From: an uncultured Spirochaetales bacterium
GTDB lineage: Bacteria; Spirochaetota; Spirochaetia; Sphaerochaetales; Sphaerochaetaceae
NCBI GenBank assembly: GCA_949292445.1
Contig: CASEZU010000123.1
Coordinates: 1-14,541 of the forward strand
Direction of reading: 5' to 3'
DNA length: 14,541 bases
The notes beneath the pieces are model-generated. The model was not told the DNA's origin. It saw only the letters and a program-made list of their open reading frames with translations, and made no database searches. The translations under genes and the position numbers were made by a program. Position 1 is the stretch's first letter. Each line of letters begins with the position of its first letter. This document shows, piece after piece, positions 7,072-13,552 of this stretch.

Positions 7072-8182
7072 GGTCAGAATAGGAATCATAGGTTATGGAA
7101 AGATGGGCTCGCAGCATGCGAAGTCCTTCGTTGACGGCAAGATACCAAATGCCGTGCTGACATGTGTCGCCGATATAGATCCCAAGAGGCTGGAGGCGGC
7201 AAAAGGACTCCTGGGAGAGAGCGTCTCATATTTCTCCACTGCGGAGGACCTCATCCATTCCGGCGAGTGCGATGCCGTTATTCCGACTGTGCCGCATTAT
7301 TATCATCCGGTATATGCAATCGAGTCGTTCAAAGCCGGTCTGCACTATCTCTGCGAGAAGCCTGCAGGAGTCTATACGAAGCAGGTCGAGGAGATGAACA
7401 GGGTGGCAAAGGAGAGCGGGAAGGTCTTCGGCATCATGTACAACCAGAGGACAAATCCCATCTACCAGAAGGCCAGGGACCTCGTGCAGTCGGGAGAGCT
7501 CGGAGAGGTCACGCGCACCAACTGGATCATCACGAACTGGTACAGGGCGCAGTGCTACTACGACCAGAGCTCATGGCGTGCCACATGGCGCGGAGAGGGC
7601 GGCGGCGTGCTCTTGAATCAGAATCCGCACAATCTCGATCTCTTCCAGTGGGTGGCAGGCATGCCCTCGAGGGTGAAGGCCGAGGTCTACTACGGCAAGC
7701 ACAGGAACATCGAGGTCGAGGATGACGTGACAGCACTTTTCGAGTACCCCAACGGAGCGACAGGAACGTATATCACGACAGTGGCCGATGCGCCCGGTAC
7801 GAACCGCTTCGAGATAACGGGCACGAGGGGAAAGATCGTGCTTGAGGACAACAAGCTGATGTTCTCCCGCCTCAGGGAGGATTCTGTCTCCTTCAACAGC
7901 CGCTTCAAGGGCGGAATAGGCCAGCCCGAGTGCTGGAAGGTCGAGGTGCCTGTCAAGGGAACGTATACGGCACATCCGGGAATCATCACCAATTTCTGCG
8001 ATGCGATACTGAAAGGAACGCCTCTCATCGCGCCCGGTGAGGAGGGCATCCTCGGACTCTCGATCTCCAACGCGATCCATCTCTCATCGTGGATGGGCAA
8101 CTCATGGATCGACCTTCCGATCGATGGCGATCTTTTCGCTGCCAAGCTGGCGGAGAAATGCGGAGGAAGCCTCCCCGTCTGA
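7064..8182 (+). CDS. Gfo/Idh/MocA family oxidoreductase (paralogue 2)
   Basis: 372 aa with a canonical layout: Rossmann domain starting MDKVRIGIIGYGKMG (G10, G12, G15), E98-K99-P100, then YNQRTNPIYQKAR and the signature GEGGGVLLNQNPHNLDL, where N185 and H189 occupy the D/N-x3-H active-site positions. The NQxxHxxD variant is the one seen in many sugar or glycoside oxidoreductases, in place of the D-x3-H of inositol dehydrogenase. An NAD(P)-dependent oxidation or reduction of a sugar ring carbon is expected. Its start lies within the isomerase gene (8-nt overlap), with GGAGG at 7054-7058. It shares the stretch SSWRxTxxGEGGG with the third family member at 10422, so those two are closer to each other than to the one at 1422. 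Only 2 nt separate its stop from the ATG of the regulator. Substrate position and cofactor are undetermined. Confidence 0.92.
   Translation: MDKVRIGIIGYGKMGSQHAKSFVDGKIPNAVLTCVADIDPKRLEAAKGLLGESVSYFSTAEDLIHSGECDAVIPTVPHYYHPVYAIESFKAGLHYLCEKPAGVYTKQVEEMNRVAKESGKVFGIMYNQRTNPIYQKARDLVQSGELGEVTRTNWIITNWYRAQCYYDQSSWRATWRGEGGGVLLNQNPHNLDLFQWVAGMPSRVKAEVYYGKHRNIEVEDDVTALFEYPNGATGTYITTVADAPGTNRFEITGTRGKIVLEDNKLMFSRLREDSVSFNSRFKGGIGQPECWKVEVPVKGTYTAHPGIITNFCDAILKGTPLIAPGEEGILGLSISNAIHLSSWMGNSWIDLPIDGDLFAAKLAEKCGGSLPV
8162..8174 (+). promoter_or_regulatory. Small GGAGG/CCTCC hairpin before the regulator start
   Basis: GGAGG (8162-8166), loop AAG, CCTCC (8170-8174), inside the last codons of the upstream oxidoreductase. 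The only SD-like GGAGG near the regulator is thus both too far from ATG 8185 (18 nt between) and able to pair with CCTCC. Either the regulator is translated by reinitiation after the TGA at 8180-8182, or translation begins at the in-frame ATG 8158 (GGAG only 2 nt before it). The hairpin is short, so a regulatory role is a guess. Confidence 0.25.
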
Positions 8183-8184
8183 TT

Positions 8185-10425
8185 ATGGAAAGGAAGAGGA
8201 GCTTCAAGAAAAACGTACTTGCATCATGGGGGATCACATATCTCGCGATATTCGTGATCCCCATAGTCCTGTTTTTCCTCTTCATCGTCATCTGTATTTC
8301 AATTCTGAACAACGAGACGCGGTATTACAACGATCTTGCAGTCGAGCATGTCCGCTCAGTCATGGACAGCGTCTTCATGGACGTCAATGCCGCAGCCACG
8401 GAGCTTCTACTGGATGAGGGGCTCGATGAGATATCCCGCTACAACTCCTTCAGGGAGGTTCCGGCCTATCTCCTTTTTGAGGAGATATCATCTGTTTTGA
8501 GGATAGAGACAACCAAGTCCCATCTCGACGGCCTCATCGTCTACAGCCCGTCGATGGATCTCTACGTCTCAGCGGCGCGCTACGGGCAGCTCAGCCGCAT
8601 TCACAGCCTGGGGGAGTACCAGCTGCAGTTCACGGAGTCAGAGGCCGCCGAGGTCTTCTCTGGACAGTACAGGGCAATGGAGATACACGACGCATCCTAT
8701 GTGCTCCCCACTGGGCGGGAGGTGCACAGGATCATTGTCACGCGCCCGCTTAACTATCTCAGGAGCACGTTCTACATAGCCGCCGTCGTCTCGATCGATG
8801 CCATCATCGGCGAGGAGAGCGAGTTCGGCTCCTATCACAATCTCATGATATTCAGCTCCGCTTCGGGGCACTTCCTCTACGATATCTCGTCAGACGCGGA
8901 GGAGAGCAAGGATGGCATCACGCTGGAGTCGCTGCGCTCCGATGAGAATCCCTGGCGCGGCGATATAATCGCGATGGCGCCATCCGACGAGACGAATTTC
9001 ACATACGTAATAAGAATAAGGAAATCGGAGTATTACCACGGCATCTACATGATGTACGGTGCCATGGTCCTCTATATAGTGGTTGCGGTCATCGCAGGGG
9101 GGGCGTTCTTCGCCTGGAAGATGCGTAAGGACTGGAAAGAGCTTGAGAATGCCATCAACGAGGTCGGTGCCGACACGGCAGGAGCGGAAGGAATCTACTC
9201 CCCGTTTGTCTCCTCAGTCTCGCGCCTGGAGGCGGAGAAGGAGGGGCTGGGCTCAGTCATTGAGAAGCAGACTGCGTCGCTGAAGTCGAGCATGCTCAAG
9301 TCGCTTGTCTCCGGTTCCGACGAAGGCTTCATTTCCCAGAACGCGCTGGAGGAGTGCGGCATCTCATTCCCCTCTGACAGCTTCATGGTCCTGATCGCGG
9401 AGACGGAGGATGTCCCTGCTGTGGAGAAAGCTGCAGAGGAGGCGATGCCGGGGGAGATGATGAAGGGTTATTTCTTCCCCTCCCAGTACGGTGCCGCCGT
9501 CCTTCTTTCCTTCACTGTGCCGTACCTTGAGAGCCGCAGCGATATCTACCGTGACATTGCCTCATTCACAGGCAGGCTGCCCGGAGACCTCATAACCGGT
9601 CTCGCCGCATCTGACAAGGTCGAGGGGGCCGAGAATATAGGCAGCGCCTATATAGCCGCGATCACGACGCTCGAGTACAGACGTAATATGGGCATACAGG
9701 AGCTTGTCTTCTCCCGGGATGTGAACGCGATGGCGAACGGGATCAGGTACATCTACAGTCCCGAGTCGGCATATGCCCTCACCAGTGCTGTCTCCGAAGG
9801 AAAGGGGGATGAGGCTGCGATGATCATACGCGGCATCTATCAGAAGAATACCGAGAGCGGGGTCTCTCCCCGCCATCTCAGGTATCTTCTCTTCGCTATC
9901 TCCAATGATGTGCTGAGGCTGTCAGTGCGCATGGAGGACCTCTTCGGCTCATCTTTCGTGCCTTTTGCGGTGCCTGCGATCCTGCAGACGAGGAACCCGG
10001 AGGCGGTGAGGATGAACCTCGAGGAAAATGTGAAGCGGTTCTGCGCTTCCGTGGTCGAGGCGAAGAATGCGATGGGAAACATACAGGACGATACCTACAG
10101 GATCTATCAGAAGGCTGTCGCCCTGATAAACGAACGGTACTCGGACCCGATGCTCAATGTGTCGGAGGTGGCGGACACGCTCTCGATCTCCCTGGCCTAT
10201 CTTTCGAAGATCTTCAAGAAGTATCACAGGGTGAACATCTCCGATTACATCTCCCACATCCGCGTGGAAGCTGCCAAGAGGCTCCTTGAACGCGGTGATC
10301 AGATTCAGGAGATAGCCACGAGCTGCGGCTTCGGGTCGCTGAGGACCTTCATGCGGGTCTTCAGGAAGCTCGAGGGTGTCACCCCCGGGCAGTACAGGAG
10401 CTACAAACAGGAGGAAAGCAGATGA
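8185..10425 (+). CDS. Membrane-anchored AraC-family transcriptional regulator with extracytoplasmic sensor (YtdP/YesS type)
   Basis: 746 aa from ATG 8185. A basic N-terminus (MERKRSFKKN) is followed by a first membrane helix at about 13-41, an extracytoplasmic region of about 245 residues likely to be a Cache-type ligand sensor, and a second membrane helix at about 288-311 (AMVLYIVVAVIAGGAFF) followed by WKMRKDWKEL. A cytoplasmic linker of about 330 residues leads to a C-terminal AraC/XylS DNA-binding domain (about 640-741). This carries both helix-turn-helix units, the second with QIQEIATSCGFGSLRTFMRVF and the family ending GVTPGQYR. Length and layout match Bacillus YtdP and YesS, regulators beside rhamnogalacturonan-use genes with LplA-type binding proteins. 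It probably senses an external or periplasmic sugar and activates this operon. The start is uncertain: 8185 has no good ribosome binding site, and ATG 8158 in the same frame is an alternative. The 3' end overlaps the next gene in ATGA. Confidence 0.9.
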   Translation: MERKRSFKKNVLASWGITYLAIFVIPIVLFFLFIVICISILNNETRYYNDLAVEHVRSVMDSVFMDVNAAATELLLDEGLDEISRYNSFREVPAYLLFEEISSVLRIETTKSHLDGLIVYSPSMDLYVSAARYGQLSRIHSLGEYQLQFTESEAAEVFSGQYRAMEIHDASYVLPTGREVHRIIVTRPLNYLRSTFYIAAVVSIDAIIGEESEFGSYHNLMIFSSASGHFLYDISSDAEESKDGITLESLRSDENPWRGDIIAMAPSDETNFTYVIRIRKSEYYHGIYMMYGAMVLYIVVAVIAGGAFFAWKMRKDWKELENAINEVGADTAGAEGIYSPFVSSVSRLEAEKEGLGSVIEKQTASLKSSMLKSLVSGSDEGFISQNALEECGISFPSDSFMVLIAETEDVPAVEKAAEEAMPGEMMKGYFFPSQYGAAVLLSFTVPYLESRSDIYRDIASFTGRLPGDLITGLAASDKVEGAENIGSAYIAAITTLEYRRNMGIQELVFSRDVNAMANGIRYIYSPESAYALTSAVSEGKGDEAAMIIRGIYQKNTESGVSPRHLRYLLFAISNDVLRLSVRMEDLFGSSFVPFAVPAILQTRNPEAVRMNLEENVKRFCASVVEAKNAMGNIQDDTYRIYQKAVALINERYSDPMLNVSEVADTLSISLAYLSKIFKKYHRVNISDYISHIRVEAAKRLLERGDQIQEIATSCGFGSLRTFMRVFRKLEGVTPGQYRSYKQEESR

Positions 10426-11426
10426 AAAAGGCCAGAGCTGCGGTCATTGGCTGCGGCGCAGTATCCAGGAACCATGGCAAGGCTCTTTCGGGAGGCGGTT
10501 ATGCCGACCTCGCATATGCTGTGGATATCGACAGGGAGAAGGCGGAGGCGTTCTCTGAGCGGTTCGGAGGAGAGGTGCTTACGGATTACAGGGAGCTTTT
10601 CGGCAAGGGCATAGATGTGGCTCATGTCGTCACCCCCCACAACACCCATCCTGAGATTGCCATCGACCTGATGAGGCACGGCATCAATGTCTTCTGCGAG
10701 AAGCCTCTCGCCATAGCTCCATACGATGCAGAGAGGATGATCAGGGTGAGCGAGGAGACGGGCATGCGCCTCGGCGTCTGCTTCCAGAACAGGCTCAACA
10801 AGGCCACGGTGGAGGCGAAGAAGCTGATCGATGACGGAACCTACGGGAAGATCATCAGCGGCATGGTGCTCGTGGCATGGGACAGGCATGGAAAGTATTA
10901 CTCGGAAAGCTCATGGCGCGGAACATATGAGGGAGAGGGCGGCGGCTGCATCATCAACCAGTCGATACATACGCTCGATCTCCTCGACTACCTCACCGGC
11001 GGGGTTGAGGCGCTCTCCGGTTTCGATGCGAAACTCCGCGATACCGATGACTATGTCGTCGATGATACCGCTGCGGTGCTTTTCTACCTGAAAAATGGCG
11101 GCACTGCTGTCGGCTTCTGCTCGAACTGCTACCCTGGTTCCAAGATCTGCACCGTTGAGCTTCGTCTTGAGCACGCGGTCCTGACAGTGAAGCAGAGCGG
11201 GCTCACTATCGAGGAGGAGAACGGGAACGTGATCCATCACAGTGCGGCGGTCCTCACCGGTGAGAAGTCCGAATGGGGTGTCTCCCACGGCGTCATGATC
11301 GAGGAGTTCTACCGCTCGCTTGCTGAGGGAAGACCATTTATCGGTGATTGTTACACCGGGCTGGCTGCAGTCCGGATTGTGAATGCCATACAGAATTCCA
11401 GAGGAAAAAGGATAAGGATAGGCTGA
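10422..11426 (+). CDS. Gfo/Idh/MocA family oxidoreductase (paralogue 3)
   Basis: 334 aa, the compact size usual for the family. The Rossmann loop is G10-C-G12-A-V-S (third Gly replaced by Ser, as in many relatives), with E93-K94-P95 following. Active-site segment GEGGGCIINQSIHTLDL has N179 and H183 in the N-x3-H positions. After this the C-terminal sheet contains a segment with unusual paired cysteines (GFCSNCYPGSKIC). AGGAGG at 10409-10414 with a 7-nt spacer and ATGA overlap with the regulator's stop make the start secure. It is the closest partner of the oxidoreductase at 7064 (both have a SSWRxTxxGEGGG stretch and NQxxHxxD), so the two may act on successive or reverse steps, for example one oxidizing and the other reducing a keto-sugar. 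That pairing is inference. The next gene begins 1 nt after its stop. Confidence 0.92.
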   Translation: MKKARAAVIGCGAVSRNHGKALSGGGYADLAYAVDIDREKAEAFSERFGGEVLTDYRELFGKGIDVAHVVTPHNTHPEIAIDLMRHGINVFCEKPLAIAPYDAERMIRVSEETGMRLGVCFQNRLNKATVEAKKLIDDGTYGKIISGMVLVAWDRHGKYYSESSWRGTYEGEGGGCIINQSIHTLDLLDYLTGGVEALSGFDAKLRDTDDYVVDDTAAVLFYLKNGGTAVGFCSNCYPGSKICTVELRLEHAVLTVKQSGLTIEEENGNVIHHSAAVLTGEKSEWGVSHGVMIEEFYRSLAEGRPFIGDCYTGLAAVRIVNAIQNSRGKRIRIG

Positions 11427-11427
11427 T

Positions 11428-12792
11428 ATGTCGGAACATGAGAAATTCAGATTCGCAACACTTGGCGAGATAAGGGAAAAGGCAGAGGCACTGGGAACGG
11501 ATATCCGTTTCTCCGAGGATCTTGGGGTGCTCTCCGTGCCTGTGGAGATCCACGGCAAGAAGGCCGCGAATAGATTCGCGGTGCTTCCGATGGAGGGCTG
11601 TGACAGCAACAGGGACGGCTCACCGTCTGATCTGGTGAAGCGCCGCTATGAGCGCTTCTTCCTCGGCGGATCCGGACTGGTCTGGTGGGAAGCCAATGCC
11701 GTCGTGGAGGAGGGAAGGGCGAATGAGCTCCAGATGATGATCACCGATGAGAACATCGGCGCTTTCAGCTCACTGCTTTCTGATCTGAAGAAGAAGGCGG
11801 AGGAGAAGAACAGCTATGTTCCTCTGTCCATTTTGCAGCTCACCCATTCGGGCCGCTATTCACGCCCGGTAGGCCACAAGGCCGCCCCCATCATCCCGCA
11901 GCATGACCCGATCCTCGATCCCCGTGTGGGGCTCAGGGGCGACGAGCCTGTCTGCACCGATGAATACCTTGAGTCACTCATCCCCAGATACGCGCACTCC
12001 GCAGTGCTGGCAAGGGAAGCCGGATTCGATGGCGTCGATGTGAAGGCATGCCACAGATACCTGCTTTCAGAGCTTCTTGCATCACACACGAGGGAAGGGA
12101 AATACGGCGGATCATTCGAGAACCGCATTGCCCTCATACTTGAGATCATCAGGGAGATAAGAAAGGCTGCGGGCGATGATTTCATCATTGCCTCGCGCTT
12201 CAATGTCTTCGATGCCCATCCGTATCCATACGGTTTCGGCGAGGATAAGGAGGATATGTGGAAGTTCGATCCCACGGAACCGATGGAGTTCGTCAGGAGG
12301 ATCATAAAGGAGGGCGTGTCGCTTCTCTCAAATTCCGCAGGCAATCCCTACTACATCTATCCGCAGGTGACGAGGCCGTTCGACCAGTCCTCGATGGGCA
12401 TACCGACACCGGCAGAGCATCCGCTGGAGAGCATCTCGAGGCTCTTTGATTTCACTGCGGCGATACAGAAGGCAGCCGGCAGCGTGCCTGTGATAGGAAA
12501 CGGCTATACATGGCTCAGGGAATTCCTGCCTTATGCCGCCGCGGCGAACATCGAGGACGGACGCTGTACGATGGTGGGGCTGGGAAGAGAGTCCATTGCC
12601 TATCCCGATGCGCCTGCCGATGTTCTCAGGAAAGGTGCGATGGAGAGATCAAAATGCTGCGTGACATGCTCCAAGTGCACACAGATCATGCGTGATCACG
12701 GCACAACAGGCTGCGTCGTGCGCGACAGTGCTGTATATGCCCCGCTCTACAAGAAGTTCAGAGCAGAGGCGGAGGAGAGGGAGAATGGCTAA
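11428..12792 (+). CDS. NADH:flavin oxidoreductase / Old Yellow Enzyme-like protein with C-terminal Fe-S motif
   Basis: 454 aa. The FMN TIM barrel of the OYE family is clear: NRFAVLPMEG near the N-terminus, LQLTHSGRYS, then DVKACHRYLLSELL followed by YGGSFENR, and late VIGNGY and VGLGRESIAYP. The usual H-x-x-H/N pair that binds the substrate carbonyl reads K206-A-C-H209, a variant I recall in a bacterial OYE subgroup. C411-x2-C414-x2-C417-x11-C429 resembles the [4Fe-4S] site of 2,4-dienoyl-CoA reductase/trimethylamine dehydrogenase, though with one residue less before the third Cys. The protein ends soon after, so the FAD/NADH-binding domains that complete those roughly 650-730 aa enzymes are absent. 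Expected chemistry is reduction of an activated C=C bond, or the reverse, with electrons from a separate partner. The start is 1 nt after the previous stop with only a weak AGG/AAGG site. The 3' end overlaps the SDR gene by 8 nt. Confidence 0.88.
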   Translation: MSEHEKFRFATLGEIREKAEALGTDIRFSEDLGVLSVPVEIHGKKAANRFAVLPMEGCDSNRDGSPSDLVKRRYERFFLGGSGLVWWEANAVVEEGRANELQMMITDENIGAFSSLLSDLKKKAEEKNSYVPLSILQLTHSGRYSRPVGHKAAPIIPQHDPILDPRVGLRGDEPVCTDEYLESLIPRYAHSAVLAREAGFDGVDVKACHRYLLSELLASHTREGKYGGSFENRIALILEIIREIRKAAGDDFIIASRFNVFDAHPYPYGFGEDKEDMWKFDPTEPMEFVRRIIKEGVSLLSNSAGNPYYIYPQVTRPFDQSSMGIPTPAEHPLESISRLFDFTAAIQKAAGSVPVIGNGYTWLREFLPYAAAANIEDGRCTMVGLGRESIAYPDAPADVLRKGAMERSKCCVTCSKCTQIMRDHGTTGCVVRDSAVYAPLYKKFRAEAEERENG

Positions 12793-13552
12793 GATCGCAA
12801 TTGTCACCGGCGGATGCCGCGGCATCGGGCTGGCGGTTTCGGAGCGTCTCGCTGCCGATGGCTACCAGGTTGTGTGCGGAGGAAGGAGGGAGGCAGCTTC
12901 CGTCTCTGAGGCTCTCTCTGAGATAGCAGCAGCGGGTCTTCCCCCTGTCTATATCCAGTGCGATGTCTCAGTACAGGCTGACAGGGAGCATCTGGTCAAT
13001 GAGACTGTATCGCGCTTCGGGCGCATAGACCTTCTTGTGAACAATGCCGGAGTCGCCCCGAAGGAGCGCACGGACATTCTTTCGATGACTGAGGAGAGCT
13101 GGGATTATGTCATCGACACGAACACCAAATCCAATATGTTCATGACTCAGCTTGTGGCGCGTGTGATGATCAGCCAGCCTGTTGAGGGCAGGAAGCGCGG
13201 CACGATAGTGAATGTGTCGTCATGTTCTGCGGAGGTCTCGTCGCCGAACAGGGCTCAGTACTGCGTCTCCAAGGCGGGTATCTCGATGCTCACGAAAGTC
13301 TACGCCGATGCTCTTGCTCCGTACGGGATCTTCGTCAATGAGGTGCGTCCCGGCGTGATAAAAACCGATATGACCAAGACTGTCAATGAAAAGTACGACA
13401 AGCTCATCGCAGACGGGGTCTTCCCCGTTGCCAGGTGGGGACTGCCGGAGGATGTCGCCGCTGCAGTCTCCGTCTTTGCCGGCGATGACCTTCTCTATAC
13501 GACGGGCAGCTTCATCGATGTCGACGGCGGTTTCCATATAAGGAGGCTGTGA
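12785..13552 (+). CDS. Short-chain dehydrogenase/reductase (FabG-like SDR)
   Basis: 255 aa from ATG 12785, the standard length for a classical SDR. The cofactor motif T8-G-G-C-R-G-I-G15 follows MAKIAIV, NNAG is at 86-89, and the catalytic S146, Y159 and K163 sit in NVSSCS...QYCVSK. The C-terminus GSFIDVDGGFHIRRL is typical of FabG-type enzymes. An Arg after the second strand (CGGRR) hints at NADP(H), but I would not rely on it. The family interconverts alcohols and ketones; in this context a hydroxyl/keto step on a sugar or small molecule is more likely than fatty acid synthesis. GGAGG at 12771-12775 supports this start, and a reading starting earlier at 12692 would put an out-of-family tail before the Rossmann strand. 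The start lies inside the OYE gene (8-nt overlap), and its stop shares a base with the following ATG. Confidence 0.92.
   Translation: MAKIAIVTGGCRGIGLAVSERLAADGYQVVCGGRREAASVSEALSEIAAAGLPPVYIQCDVSVQADREHLVNETVSRFGRIDLLVNNAGVAPKERTDILSMTEESWDYVIDTNTKSNMFMTQLVARVMISQPVEGRKRGTIVNVSSCSAEVSSPNRAQYCVSKAGISMLTKVYADALAPYGIFVNEVRPGVIKTDMTKTVNEKYDKLIADGVFPVARWGLPEDVAAAVSVFAGDDLLYTTGSFIDVDGGFHIRRL

Noticed and set aside
8089..8184. An extended start for the AraC regulator at ATG 8089.
   Set aside because: The added 32 residues are the off-frame reading of the upstream gene and precede the membrane helix without similarity to the family. ATG 8158 remains a minor alternative.
10419..10428. ATGA overlaps (6295 and 10422) as possible programmed frameshift sites or gene fusions.
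   Set aside because: Each downstream gene has its own SD and complete N-terminal fold; ordinary translational coupling explains them, and there is no slippery heptamer.
12692..12784. An extended start for the SDR at ATG 12692.
   Set aside because: Classical SDRs begin a few residues before the TGxxxGIG motif; ATG 12785 gives that and has GGAGG upstream.
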